Source: Oxytricha trifallax
Taxonomy: Eukaryota > Ciliophora > Spirotrichea > Sporadotrichida > Oxytrichidae
NCBI GenBank assembly: GCA_000711775.1
Contig: ARYC01001482.1
Span: 26,291-90,290 of the forward strand
Length of the DNA stretch: 64,000 bases
Reading direction: 5' to 3'
Shown one piece after another: positions 32,843-45,300 of the stretch. Position 1 is the first letter of the stretch. Each line of letters starts with the position of its first letter. The notes beneath the pieces are model-generated. The model worked only from the letters and a program-made list of their open reading frames with translations. It had not been told where the DNA came from and ran no database searches. The translations under genes and the position numbers were made by a program.

Positions 32843-35800
32843 ATGAAAAGCAATACATATAAAATTCCCATGAAAACCAACTTGGACTGGCATTTATAGA
32901 TGAGGCAAAGAATGAGAAAATTGACTTCGAAAAGAGTTCATCAGAGAGCGATATAATTAGTAATAAGTCATCTGATAAAATGATATCTAGCAATGAAAAA
33001 CGTAATGATGGTGGTGAATAGTCTCAAAAATTAAACTTAAAAAGCTGTCAAGGATAGCGGAGAGAACAATGAAACCTATTTATTTATTTTTAAACTATTT
33101 AAATCTAGTTTAGTAAAAGATCTGATGTGAATGTGATTGGAGCTTCAAACAACGCAAGTTTTATAGGAGGCACTAACTACAATCCATCTATGAATCACAC
33201 AATAAATTCAGACTAGAATAATGATAACTTTCAATTGAATGAAGACGGGAACAGAAGCAAAGTCATGAACTTTAGTTAGATGACTAGTTTTTAAAGAAAA
33301 AGATACCGTTATGTGTGATTAATCCCACTGCACTTGGGAAAACAGTTTGGAACGTGCTTGGACTCTTGCTTATTCTCTTTTTAGCAATAACCGTACCTTA
33401 TAGAATTCCATTTGAAAATACAACTCCGGATGAGTGGCTTTACCTCGATATTCTTATTGACTCAATTTTCTTAGTTGATGTGTGTTTGAACTTTTTTACT
33501 GCATTCGAAGACGAAAATGGAGAGTTAATTACTGAAAGATAAAAAATTGCAAAGATCTACATGAAAACTTGGTTTTTAATCGATCTAATGTCGTCTATTC
33601 CTATTTCACTTATTCAAAAATATACTTAATCTGGAAGTGTTGACAACATCAAACTCCTTAAATTATCTAGATTACCAAGACTTTATAGACTTCTGAGACT
33701 TATTAAGCTAATGAGATTGTATAAATCAAACAAATTCTTAGAGAAGCTCTAATGCTGCAGTTAATATTAGTGTGACAGCGAATAGAATGATAACTTCCTT
33801 AATTATGATGATCTTCTTGCTACATTTGATTGGATGTCTCTGGGCAACTGTAGCTTCACTTACAAAGGATTCCTACTCATCCATCTGGATAAACCCGATT
33901 AATTTAGTAGACTCTCAGAACATTGATCAATATGTAGCATCTGTTTATTGGGCGGCAGTTACGATTTATAGAGTGAGATACGGAAATATCACACCTTAGA
34001 ATGAAATGGAAATGATGTCTTGTGTACTAATTCTATTCACCGGTGTTTCACTTTATGCTTATATGTTCTCAAAATTATCAACTCTCTTCTCTAGTGTAAA
34101 TGCAAATGACAATAATTAAAAGACTAGAGACGAAATTATCCATGAGCTTTCTATTAAGCATAGATTTACCAACGATTTAAAGAATAAGATCCAATACTTT
34201 TTCCAGTAAAATTCGAACTTTTATTATCTTTGAGTAAAGAATACGCTATTGATGAATTACTTGAGATCCTTCCAGCTCATTTGAAATCTGAGATTTATTA
34301 CTTTCTCTATAGAGACGCAATTGAACCATAAAAATTTTGCAAGATAAGGATCAGAGATTCTATGGTGACTACCTTTCAAAGTTTGAACCGATGAGAATTA
34401 AGAATGGAACTGTATTCGCAAAAGAAGGTACTTCACCTTAAGAGGTCTTCTTTTTATTGAAAGGTTGTGTTTAATGTGAGAGGCAGGAAAAGTATTACTT
34501 AGAGGGAACCATATTTGGAGAGACAGACATTATTTTGAAAAGAAACAGATCGGAGTCTTATGTTGCTAAGAGTGACTGCTATATTCTTAAATTAGAGGGA
34601 AGTATCTTCGAGCAGATTTTAGATGAGTTTGAGGATATCAGAGAAGAAATCTAGCAAATTGTTTTTGAAAGAGAGAGAAAACGTATAGAAGATATGTAGC
34701 AGCAAAAACTCAAGAAGGAAGACCCAAAAATTGAATTTTAAAGGTTAATGTCAAAAATTAATTTGGAAGAGATGAAATATTAAGCTTTTATTTTTTATGT
34801 AACTACAAAGAAAACAATCTTACAGGAAACATGGTACCAATAAAAACATAAAAAGTGGGAAAAGCATTAAAAGTGAAAAAGAACTAAAACAAGATGACGA
34901 TAACGATAATAACATAGATTTCGAGGCTGGAGAATAAAAATAGTTTACGAAAAAAGATCCTCACATGAAGAATATTGGCTAAACACAACAGTTCAACACT
35001 TTTGGAAATTAAGAATCATTGGAGAGTGGTCTTGAAGTTCAAAGAAATGGAGCAGTATTTCTTGGGAGTCGTCCAAAATCTAAATTTGAATAGCATACAT
35101 AGGTAGGGTACTAATATAAAGCTTCTAATATAAGTTCACTTATTGAGAAATACACCTAAAATACTTAGTCACCAGAGTTCAACCATAACAAGCTTATGTT
35201 TGGAAAAGCTCCTTACAACAATAAGTAGATTTATTATTAAAATATGTAAATGCCAACAAATATTTTATTTGATTAATGCCAATCCAAAACTTAGCGTGCA
35301 CATGACTAACATCGAAAATATCAAAAACAACATAAGAGAGTCTATGCTACATGAGGATATAGATAAAAACATAATTGAAGAAAGAATTTAAGAAACTAAG
35401 CAACAAATTAGGATGGAAAATAAAATGAAAGAACTTGAGAAAATTGACAATATGGAATTTGGATATGATTCTAACAGACAGTCTTTATTGCTTGAAGACT
35501 TTATAATTATTAAAAATTTCGAATTAATTGATTTTATATGTAATATAATAATTATCAGTTGAGATCATCCTTAATGAAGATCTAGAAGACAAACGAGTAA
35601 TAGAAAGTTCAGAGAAAAGTTAAACATTATCAATACTTATTTTTGTTATCAATCGTAATTAAGATTTGGTTTACCTAAAAGAATAAACCAGTAAATGTTG
35701 GAAACGACAATAAAAACTTTGATCTGCTTCCAGAAGAGCAAGTAGAAATTCAAAACTAAGAAATGATGCAGCCAGCACCCTCAGCACAAATACAGTCTTC

Positions 35801-36170
35801 CCATGTTGATAACGGCCAGATTAGATCAAGAAGCAACGCTTACCAAAACATCAAGAACTTAAACGACTCATTAAGAGACTCTACAATCCAGGGGTCAGTT
35901 GAAAACATGAACTTAAACATGCACCTGCCAACAAACTTCAATTAGTCACAGATGGATTTACACAGAAATATTCAAACTGGACTGGACATGATGCATATCC
36001 TGCCTACTTAGGAGAATATCAACGCCACATTGGAGACTCATGAAAACTATCATGAAAGCAATAAGACCATGAACAGCTTTTTATTGAGGAATATGGAGTT
36101 AATGGAACCTTATAATCCAAATAATGATCCATTTAGTATATTTAAAAAGGATTATAAATTCCTCTCTTAA
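32843..36170 (+). CDS. cyclic-nucleotide-gated-type cation channel with divergent filter
   Basis: N-terminal Ser/Lys-rich region, then VINPTALGKTVWNVLGLLL (S1), YLDILIDSIFLVDVCLNFF (S2), TWFLIDLMSSIPISLI (S3), an Arg/Lys-rich S4 (KLSRLPRLYRLLRLIKLMRL), S5 IFLLHLIGCLWATVASL, a pore segment SVYWAAVTIYRVRYGNITP, S6 and a C-linker (YAIDELLEILPAHLKSEIY). The cyclic-nucleotide-binding domain follows with IKNGTVFAKEGTSPQEVFFL and YYLEGTIFGETDII. A Gln/Asn-rich tail runs to about 36170. This is the CNG/HCN/EAG superfamily pattern. Several frame changes (near 33295, 33750, 34210, 34345) fall at homopolymers or AT-rich gaps. The filter is VRYGN rather than VGYGD, so ion selectivity may differ or the copy may be non-functional. 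Confidence 0.75.
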
Positions 36171-36289
36171 AATTATGCCCATAATAAATACTATACTTTT
36201 ATTCTTTTCCTACATATTAGGATAGTATAGTTTATATTTAAATATATATTATTTACTCAATCAATTAATTAAGCCTGATTACTGGAAAA

Positions 36290-36520
36290 CGATGTTTAAA
36301 AGTTGTCTTAACACATTATGTCCTGCTTGAGTTCAATCTCTAATACAAGATTGCTTTTTATAGAATATTGTCAACTTTTCCGCACTTCGATAGATCAAAT
36401 GGATGCAAATGAAATAATTAGATAACACTACGTCCAAGGAGCTAAATGCCTTGAAAGTTTCCTCAGTATCATGAATCTAGTCGATAAGTTTATTATTATT
36501 TATACTTAGTTTAGAGAAAG
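36290..36520 (+). CDS. short coding block, unknown gene
   Basis: The clearest part is 36375-36515, reading FRTSIDQMDANEIIRQHYVQ and CLESFLSIMNLVDKF on the plus strand. Flanks are AT-rich. It may be a segment of the same gene as the block at 36806-36979. Confidence 0.35.
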
Positions 36521-36805
36521 TCTGTATAGATATAGAGCAAAATATCATATTTACATATTACATTTTAAAGTTAATTCAAAGTATTGATCTTCAAGCAATT
36601 TCATCAAAGATTTCTAACATCTAATTTATTATAAAATATCTATTAATCACTTGAAATTTGATGATTTTAGTTAAATCTAGATAAAAACAAATGAATCAGT
36701 GAAAAGGTCTACTTCCTTGAAAACAGAGTAAAGATTTGAATTTCATAAATTATTTTGATATATAATATATAATTAATTATTCCATGACTATTAAAGGTAT
36801 TTTAA

Positions 36806-36979
36806 GATGCTTAAGGAAGTGCTTTCAAGAAAGATTAAGATGCTTGAGAAGCGAAGAGCCCGTGTGCTGAGCAAAAGGCCATTAGCAATCATAAAAAGAA
36901 ACCCACTGCTTGATCCTAGAGACGACAAACATCACAAGTTCAATGAGAAATTAATGGGCAGTGATCCACTTAATGTTTG
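36806..36979 (+). CDS. short basic coding block, probable C-terminus
   Basis: ATG at 36806 reads MLKEVLSRKIKMLEKRRARV, LSKRPLAIIKRNPLLDPRDD, FNEKLMGSDPLNV and a TGA. It is strongly basic and coding-like in composition. The ATG may be internal, so this could be the last segment of a gene whose earlier segments lie at about 36290-36520. Not recognised. Confidence 0.4.
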
Positions 36980-37204
36980 AGACTATGTATAATTAAATTA
37001 TCAAATATTTTTGATGTAGTCAATATATTCTCTTTATTTTTTATGGAAGAAAATTACTTAATATTTAAGCTTAATATTAGGAAAAATTACTTATATTTAT
37101 AATAAGCACAATTAATAATATAATTAACATAGATATAAGTTATTTTTAGTTCTTGATCTAAAATTAAAATAATATGTGCCTGACATTAGATTAATTAATA
37201 TTTA

Positions 37205-39408
37205 TTAAATTTTATTAAGAATCTCTGAGGTCTTTCCAAGTACGAAATTCTTGGAGTGATTATAGAGTAAAATCTTGCTTGGTACAAAGAAAACTGTGCT
37301 CACAACCATGTAAAAGAAACCAAAAGCTCTTTGAACTGCTGAAACGTTCCAAATTCTTATAGATTTAATCATTATAGTACAAATTAAATGTTTATTTATA
37401 ATTCCAGCGAAGTAAAAAGGGGTCCAAATGGACTGTCTCTGGTGCCTTTAATGGGTCCACGTCCAAGGCAATCCATAGCGATGAACACACCATGATTCTT
37501 CTTAATGCCAACACAGTTGTTGATTTAGTAATGCAATTGAGATCATATCTGATGATAACTGGTAAAAATTAAATTGTTGATCCAGGGGCAATGGTGGTCG
37601 TATCTCTCAACGCACACGTTACAGATAGCGCAATGTCTGCTCCTGATCACCTTACAGTATGTTGGGCAAAGCTCATTAGGAGTGAATACTTTCATATAAT
37701 TAATTAAAAACATACTATAAATAGATATTGGAAGAATCGTTTAAGTTTTGAGAGTATTTTGAACTAACTGAATTAAATAAAATAAAAATAATAAGAAAAA
37801 TTCATTGAAATTTTTATAGAAATCAATTTAAATAATGAGCCTTCTTATAAATAATTACAAATTTAATTCACACATATACTCCTAATCTCAATTATTTAAT
37901 AGTTTTTAATTTTCTTAATATTTATTATTATTTATGTATAAAAATGTATTGTTATATTTTTCAGTAATTCCATAAATTCAATAAGGTATTCATCTGTGTT
38001 CTTCAAGCTACCAGGGTCCTTTCAAGTAGAAAAGATGTATGGAATGAAGACTTTCAATCCAATCATAGTAGATGAGACAGCATAGTACCACACTGGTAGA
38101 TTTGGGTGGAGAATAAAGTACAGTGAGAAGTACACGATGGCACTTAGAGTCCAGAACAAAACTTGGCTCTTGTTGTTGGTTTCAAGGCAACAAGGGGAGT
38201 CTTGATCATCATGCACTCGAGATACCTTGGCTTGGCTAGCATGTTCTTGAGGTCACGCTAAATGACGTCTGGTAAGTTCTTGCTGATGTAGTCAACTAGC
38301 TTTCTACCATCGTTGTCCTTGATCTTTCTGTCAGCTCCCTTAATAAGCAGACCTCTAACTGGCCTGGTTGACTTAAGTTACTCAACACTCTTCCCAGCTA
38401 AATGAAGAGGTGTAAGACCTTTCTTGTCTCTGGCATCTAAGTTAGGGTTCAAACTAAGGATGTAGTTTAGAGCTACCTCAGCTTTGGAGTAGCAAGCCAA
38501 ATGAAGAGGAGTACTCAACTTGTTGTCTAAGATGTTAATGTCCATCTTCTTAACTTCAGCGAAATAGTAGATTGGCATAGCTTGGTCTCCTTGAGCAGTA
38601 ATGTGAAGTACTGAGGATCCAAATTTATAAAATTAAGATCATATAAGATTTCTAAAAATAAATTTGTTTTTCTTGGTAATTTTGACATCACAGTTTTCCA
38701 TAAGGAATTTAATGATGGTTTAGTAACCATGATAAGCGGCAAAATGTAAAGCTGTGAACTTATCATCAGTTAATAAATTGACCCATAAACTTAGGATCTC
38801 ACTTTTCTTTTAATGGTCCATATTTTGTAGAGTATTTTCAACCACATAATTGTAAAGAGCCATAAATTAATAAAATTATAGTTTTTAATTAAAGTATATA
38901 GAAGACATAGACTCTTTCGCTTTTATGCTATTAAAATTATTTTAAATTTTTAAAGCAATCTTCAGAGTTTTTATAGGCAATGAAAGACAAAACAGAGAGT
39001 TTTCTAATATTAGTCATCTCAAGAAGATTTAAAGACAAATCTTTTTCCAAAAGATTCTTGAGCTGTTTATAATCATTAAATGAGATATATTGGTAAATTT
39101 AAGAGGCAACTATATCATTAAGCAAATATTGTTTATAATGAATAAAAATCAATCGATTTCTTTTTAAAAATCAGAAATAAATTTACTTAATACATTGTCA
39201 CAAACGGTACCTGGTTGTATGTTTTAAGATCAGCTGAATTTCTGATTTGGCCTGAGACTTATTTCATGTTAATATCCATTGAATTGTTTATTTTTCCAGT
39301 TGATTAATCTTGTTCGTCCTAGCTCACTACTGCCTCAATAATTTTCTTGGTATTTGTCTGATCGTAGTGAGGATAATTATCAATTACAGTTTATTTAAAA
39401 CTTATCAT
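37205..39408 (-). CDS. ankyrin-repeat DHHC palmitoyltransferase
   Basis: ATG at 39408 starts [20 protein letters not shown]. Next come [20 protein letters not shown], ankyrin repeats ([49 protein letters not shown]), membrane helices ([38 protein letters not shown]), the TM-proximal [13 protein letters not shown], and the zinc-binding DHHC domain [31 protein letters not shown], then [13 protein letters not shown]. After it come further helices ([20 protein letters not shown]). This is the HIP14/TIP1-type S-acyltransferase layout acting on Golgi or plasma membranes. Catalytic Cys of DHHC is intact. IESs with pointers are at 37517-37573 and 38621-38659; other gaps at about 37705-37975, 38880-38955 and 39105-39190. 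An in-frame TGA lies at 38022-38024 just before KDPG. Confidence 0.85.
37517..37573. other. IES, pointer TTGTTGAT, inside the DHHC domain
   Basis: TTGTTGAT at 37517-37524 and 37574-37581. Removing 57 bp joins DHHCPWIN to [10 protein letters not shown] exactly, restoring the conserved DHHC-CRD sequence. Confidence 0.9.
38621..38659. other. IES, pointer AAATTT, inside the ankyrin region
   Basis: AAATTT at 38621-38626 and 38660-38665. Excision of 39 bp joins VKITKKNKF to [13 protein letters not shown], restoring an ankyrin repeat. Confidence 0.85.
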
Positions 39409-39574
39409 GAATTTTAATTAATTTAATGAGGAGAATAATTCTAATCGTTTTGGTGATTCCTAGTCTCAAAAGGCTCACTTGGATTCATATTCTATCAAAT
39501 GAAGTTATTTTAAGCCACAATAATTATATTAAATATGAGTAAGAATTAAAATAGGAACTTCTAAATGAAAAATG

Positions 39575-39885
39575 AAATTTATATTGTTGGATAAAGTTGT
39601 AACACACGCAATTTTAAACTGGTATTAGTGAAGTTTCAGGTCTAGAAACTTTTTGTCATTCATCCTCGCTCTTTAGGCGAGAACAATACATTGAGTTCTT
39701 GCAAAAGCTAATATATTAATACAACGATCAAGAGATCATCCTGTTTGTTAATAACTTATTAGTTCATAAGACTTAGTAATCTAAGAAAGCTTTTGAGGAG
39801 TTAAAGCATAACTCCTTTATCCAACGATCCTTGTAGCCCATAATTTAGTAGAATTGAATTTTGCTGGAGTTAAATCTGGATAATG
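39575..39885 (+). pseudogene. TBE transposase remnant
   Basis: Homologous to the C-terminal half of the transposases at 52611-53647 and 62449-63499: the readable pieces include SFSGLETF, QYIEFLQKL, YNDQEIILFVNNLLVHKT and NGIEF. The second catalytic Asp (FVDN in other copies) reads Asn (FVNN) here. The first catalytic Asp region is missing. Confidence 0.65.
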
Positions 39886-39989
39886 AATGTTTATTTTAAC
39901 AAAAATTAGATTTAAATGAATGAAATAGTTCACATATTAAATGAACTCTTAAAATATGTATGCTTTGTTTCCTAGTTTGTAAGGCCCAA

Positions 39990-40850
39990 AGTTTCTTCTA
40001 ATAATGATATCTTGTGCATGTATGTTCATCTCGTCTGAATTTTAATTTTTTTTGAAGAACATCTTTCTCATTTCATGCTTTTCTTTAGAGTTTATCTTTC
40101 TGTTTTCTTTGCTCCGTACTCTCATTCAATCTATATTAGTTCCAGATTTTTTTATAAAATTAGAAGACAAAGCTTACTAGAGATGAATGGATTCATCTCC
40201 AGTTCCTAGAGCAGGTGTCGCTTATTTTAATACCCTGCTTCTCTTTTTCTTCAGAAGAGTACTGTAGCATTTCTTATGAGTTTCTTATATAACTTCACTT
40301 AAGTACTCTCGTTTTGAAGTTCCGAGTACGCAAAAGAAGAAATTTCTCTCTGGCAACTTATTAGAGTTTTATCTTAGATGGCGATAAATAGCAACATCTG
40401 GGCAACTCATTGTATTAACATATCGGTTTGTTACAGAGATTTCTGGATAGTTTGGAATCTAAATAATCTTTATTTCAATTGTTTTATTAGTATTTTACTC
40501 TTCACTAAGCAAGGCTCTAAAAATGAGATCTCTTAAGTCGGCAAGAACAATCCACTATGATTGTTAAGTTAACTATAGATGAAACTTACCTTGCTATATC
40601 GAGTAACTATATAGGTCTTCTTTACTTCGAATTTTCCTATAAAACCTTGAGATTGAATTATTTTCATTGCATCATTCAAAGACTCCATCTTGCTTCCAAT
40701 ATCTATAAATGTTTGGGAAAATTAAAATTAGTGACATCCTTTCTGGACTTACTAAAATTTCCTACTAAATAGGGACATCTAGCTGGAGATAAACCTGAAA
40801 CATAAATATAAATATAGAGAAAGATGGAGGAACTTTCTTCAAGTTTCAAA
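39990..40850 (-). pseudogene. TBE 22-kDa-type protein remnant
   Basis: The minus strand retains SNKLPERNFFF near 40350, EKEKQGIK near 40230 and MNIHAQD-like tail sequences near 40020, matching the intact copy at 51816-52604. Frame breaks and an internal foreign-looking AT-rich piece show decay. Confidence 0.6.
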
Positions 40851-41619
40851 GTATGAGTTCCATTTATATTAAATTTTCTAAATTAAATTGCTCCTAATTA
40901 AAATTAATTTTATTAGGTGATGCTCTTAATTTATCAAATAAGATGGTTAAAGAAAAGTTCAAAACCATACTAATTGAACATTTATGATAAATAAAATGAA
41001 ACTAGATGATTAAGAATATTAATAATGATTAAATCAAAACTTATTATAAAAAACAAAAATGAACATCTAAAAATAGTTTTATTGTCTTACCATTCTCTTT
41101 CATATTTATCTCCATTTTTTCCATATTTATGATCCATAATCATTTTTCTGTTCCACTGTGAATAGTATTACCTGTCCCTTAACCACTATTACCAGGTTGG
41201 ACATCTGTAAAAATAAAAGTTTAGATATCTTTTTTCTAATTTACTTTCTTTGTGACTAAACAAACTCTTTCTGCGTCAACATCTAATGCTTTCCATTTTT
41301 TCTTAATTGATTTCATTTTTATTTATAGATTTCTTATTATAAATTGTAATATATAATATTAAATTTTAAATCTTCCCATTATTAATTTTCGAGAGCAATT
41401 TTATTATCTCAACTAGCTTCGCAAAATACATTAAGGTTCATTATAATGAATAAAATCGATGAATTAGTATATATCTAATCTCAAAGGTTTACAAATAAGA
41501 ACTGGTGTCTTTCACTCATGTCTTATTAAGCCTCGCTAAACCATTGACAAAAATGATTTTACCCGTGTATACAATCAGAACTTAAACCAATCATTTAATT
41601 ATTAATAGAATATATAAAA

Positions 41620-42890
41620 TGAGCGGCAACTTTCTTAGAAAAGCGGTATTGCTTGGCATTAGCCAGCAAAACATTATTTCATAAATTAAAAGAAAATTAA
41701 GACTTGCGATGGCTCTATTAGTACGAACCTAAAATTCTTTTACTTTTGCTTTATGTCTCTAACTTTGAATAACAATTTGTTTTTAAAAAATGCAGAGTTT
41801 AGAAATTTAATGCAAAAAGTACAAATAAAATGTTTGAAGTGGAGGATGAGAAAAAAGAAATGATGATAGAAGATTTTTGTGAAGAGTGTTTGTAGAATTT
41901 TACTTATAAATCTGTTATCAAACGTCTTATTTAGAGCAGCATTCTAACAAACCCCAGGCTATGGCTTAAGCATGATAAGATAGATGGAAGATATTTTTGC
42001 CATTACTGTATTAAATAATTCAATCAATCAAGGGATCTAGAAGTTCAACTCGAAAAACATCGTGGTAAGAACTTTAAAAAAGTCATAGATTCTGAGTCAT
42101 GTGAAATACTTCTTCAAAAAAGAAAGCCAAGAGACCCTTTAGAATTTCTGGACCAAAGATTTAAGAAAGAGAATAAACTCGTTAAAGCAGTGAGAAACCT
42201 ACCTTTCTCTGAGATAGTAAAAACTAGTCTAAAGATGTATGAATTTAAGCTTCCAATATTGATTGTAAAAAAAATTGGCCTACCTGATTGCAAAAAGAGT
42301 TATCTTATTCTTAAGATATGTTTAAGAGAAAGGTCGTAATTGATTAGCAGTTTTCTTACTAGATTTATCTATTCAATTACTTTAAATGCGATGACAAGTA
42401 TCAAATGGAATTTGTCAATGAGTATCATCTTCTACAAAAGCATGGATTAGACATAGCAGATTTATAATTATACTCGATTGAATTCTCCTTGCTGTTCAAA
42501 TATATACTAATTTACAATAAGAGACTATATTCAAGATTAAAAGTGTACAAAGTAACTTCCTCTTATTATAACAAATTTCTGCAAAGGTATTGAGGAGCTG
42601 CATACTTTAGGAGAGGTGCAGAGAGATTTAAAACCTAAAAATATAAGTTTTGACTTTTCACCACTCAAAGTGGTATTAATAGACCTCAATAGAAGAAGAG
42701 AAAAAACTCAAAGCATAGAATCAGCAGTATCTAGAGCTTCACAGAATAAAAGGTAAAATGTTAGACATGGCTTAGGAAATTAACCTGAGACAAAAAATTA
42801 CTGCCAGAGCATGCAATTGACTAGATAATAAGTTGGTTAGGAGATAATACGTTTGCGAAGTTGGCCCATTATACCAGGTACTGTTTGAGT
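41620..42890 (+). pseudogene. TBE zinc-finger/kinase ORF remnant
   Basis: ATG at 41620 gives MSGNFLRKAVLLGISQQN, matching MSANLLRRAALLGSSQQ of the copy starting at 51252. A finger remnant CHYCIKQFNQSRDLEVQLEKH near 42000 and kinase remnant (SPLKVVLIDLNRRR) near 42660 are visible. The DFG position reads DLN, in line with DFN/DFD in the other copies. Several frame breaks. Confidence 0.65.
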
Positions 42891-43054
42891 GTATATTTAA
42901 AATAAAACACCTAAAATACACTTTAATTTAGATTGCATTTAAACCCAAATCTCTACTTAAATCTTATTAAAATCCTAATAAGTATGCACTATTTGTCAAC
43001 TTTTATCAATAAAAAACTCAAAAAAAACTACTTGAAAGGGTTTTGTATTTTTTT

Positions 43055-43379
43055 TATGCGATAGAGGTGTACTGGTAATGATAAAGATCAGCTATGTTTT
43101 TTATTTTCGATCGAATTAGTACCACATTGTCTAGGATTCAAGAAAGTTAGAAGTCAGTCTTGAAATTAAATATATATATTTATTAATTTAATAATTGATT
43201 TCACAAATCAAATGAATTCAATTCTTAGAGTATTGGTATTCATAGTACAGCAAGTTGTTTAAATGCTAATTAAGATAGGTAAACAAAACAATTACTATGA
43301 AGGAGCAGGTTAAAAATAAGCACTATCTTAGCCACTATTTACAAAATATTCCACTGTATATGACCGTTAAGTTTAATAT
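43055..43379. other. AT-rich stretch between TBE remnant and foldback
   Basis: No supported frame or repeat. Confidence 0.4.
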
Positions 43380-43801
43380 TAATATTGTAGAAATACATTT
43401 GAATTTGGAAAATTGATTATAAATATATTTAAATTATTTAAAATTTGTGGCAGTTAAAGTTTTCCAATTTAAACGATCTTGGACTTGTTTGATAGAGAAT
43501 TCAAAATTGGCTGGACTTTAATATTGGCGGTACTATTTTATCACATCTCTGGAGCGAGACAACTCGACTTTAATGTGAGGGTATAATTTAGTGAATTTAG
43601 AAGGTATTTAATTAAAGTCGAGTTGTCTCGCTCCAGAGATGTGATAAAACAGTACCGCCAATATTAAAGTCCAGCCAATTTTGAATTCTCTATCAAACAA
43701 GTCCAAGATCGTTTAAATTGGAAAACTTTAACTGCCACAAATTTTAAATAATTTAAATATATTTATAATCTTCCAAATTTAAATGTATTTCTACAATATT
43801 A
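43380..43801. repeat. large foldback inverted repeat, about 190-bp arms
   Basis: Left arm 43380-43574 and right arm 43611-43801 are nearly perfect reverse complements (for example GGCGGTACTATTTTATCACA against TGTGATAAAACAGTACCGCC), with a 36-bp spacer. The RNA or single strand would form a very long hairpin. No ORF of interest and no TBE-like end. It resembles a foldback or MITE-type element, or a recent inverted duplication. Confidence 0.85.
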
Positions 43802-43868
43802 AAATAACTTTAAAATTTTATGATTGTATAAAATTAATTTAATATAATTATAACAATTAATACTTTGA

Positions 43869-44365
43869 TCAAAATGGAAATAATTAATAAAGTAATTAAT
43901 CTTCTTCATCATTGTCGTCATCTTGCTTTCTCATTTCTCTTTCTTTGCTGTTATGCTTTGCATTAGTCCAACGATACTTATGGTCTTATCAAAACAAACT
44001 AAGTATCAAAATTTACATTTTGTGAATGCTAAATGTCTTTTTGTCCACCTAAATCTCATCTATAAGAAAATTTATAGTATGCTAAGTTTAGAATAAAATT
44101 AATTAACTTCCTTCTATAAATTATAAATCCTTCTACTTGAAAGAATCCCTTAATTGTATTCGGAGAATTTAGTCGTTAGCTCTGAATCTGCTTCCTTGAG
44201 TGTCAACAGTAGACCAAAGCGACATTATCATCTTGGCAACCTTCCTCTTATCGTAACCTTTCTACTTTTACTACGAGGAAGAATACTTCACGAAGCGAAT
44301 CGATAGAGTGATAAAGCGCAAAGTGATTCTCTCTCTTCATTTCCTTATATTATTCTGTTCAATCT
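43869..44365 (-). CDS. small gene, unknown, IES-interrupted
   Basis: Two blocks: about 44365-44130 with EQYKEMKRENHFALYHSIDS and GYDKRKVAKMIMSLWSTVDT, QGSRFRANDQILRIQLRDSF; and about 43985-43869 with HKYRWTNAKHNSKEREMRKQ, DDDNDEEDQLLYQ, ending TGA 43871-43869. One frame change near 44265. Basic middle and acidic end; family not recognised. Confidence 0.5.
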
Positions 44366-44574
44366 ATAAAAATAATGATTTTTGTGAAACTTAAAATCAT
44401 TTATATTTAGAGTCAAACTTTGTTTAATATTAAGTAAAACAATTTTGAGTAATAATGATTAATATAATAATGTTTAAGAAAGGTTATATTGAATTATGAT
44501 TAATTAAAAATATAATGTTTATTATGGCTGATCATTAATTATATTATTTGTTAAAAATAAAAATATTAATAAAA

Positions 44575-44890
44575 TTTTGCCAGCTGTAATGGACGTAGGG
44601 GAATCTCTGCCTAACTGCCACATGGTAGATCTGTGCATTTTACTTCCCTCTTACTGCCATATTATCAAGGGGAGCACTTGAGTCTATAGTTAGTGATTGC
44701 AAAGACGACTCAAATTGTGCATCAATGATAGCTTGTACAAGAAGAAGCAGCATCTCGAGGTCGAATTGCTCAGTGGATGGCGTGACTCTGTATCATAACT
44801 GTGCATATTAGGGCGACAGAATAATAAGTAAAGGGTCTTATAGCAGATAAAAGTTTATCCAAATCACTCTTTATAAGCTGATTGCTTTTG
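44575..44890 (+). CDS. Cys-rich coding block
   Basis: Plus-strand frame with LCLTATWQICAFYFPLTAIL, LESIVSDCKDDSNCASMIAC, TRRSSISRSNCSVDGVTLYH and NCAYQGDRII. Regular cysteines suggest a secreted or extracellular domain. Flanks are AT-rich with no continuation recognised, so probably one segment of a larger gene. Confidence 0.4.
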
Positions 44891-45300
44891 AGTAGTGAAG
44901 ACCCCATATGTAAGTACTAATACTATTTTACATAAACTGCATAATAATTATAATGATATAAATACTAAAATTAATATATTTTAAACTCAAAATTTTATTC
45001 AAATTATACTCTTGTGGTTTTATTACAAGTAATTATTTTCTTACTATTTATTTTTGTAGTTTTAATGATAAAATATAATGAGAATCCCTTAGATAAGTAC
45101 AAAATAAATAATAGATACAAGTTTCTAGGTATTATTAAAAGTAGTTAATAAATTCAGCTTCATAAGATAACTGAAAAGAAATAGTTAGCTTAAATATAAA
45201 ATGCAAATATAATAACTTAATTGAAAGATAAAATATTTATAATAAAAAAATATTTATACTTTAAATCAACTTGAAAGTCAAATTCTTTGATACTTTATTT

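Larger units (their letters stand above)
39575..43050. mobile_element. TBE transposon, decayed copy, left end missing
   Basis: Gene order is inverted relative to the other TBEs: transposase remnant (+), 22-kDa remnant (-), zinc-finger/kinase remnant (+). The right end at about 42960-43050 reads CTAATAAGTATGCACTA, CAACTTTTATCAATAAAAAA and CTTGAAAGGGTTTTG, matching the TBE end at 53784 but with the final C4A4 tract degraded. The left end is lost: homology begins inside the transposase. Frames are broken many times. Confidence 0.8.
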
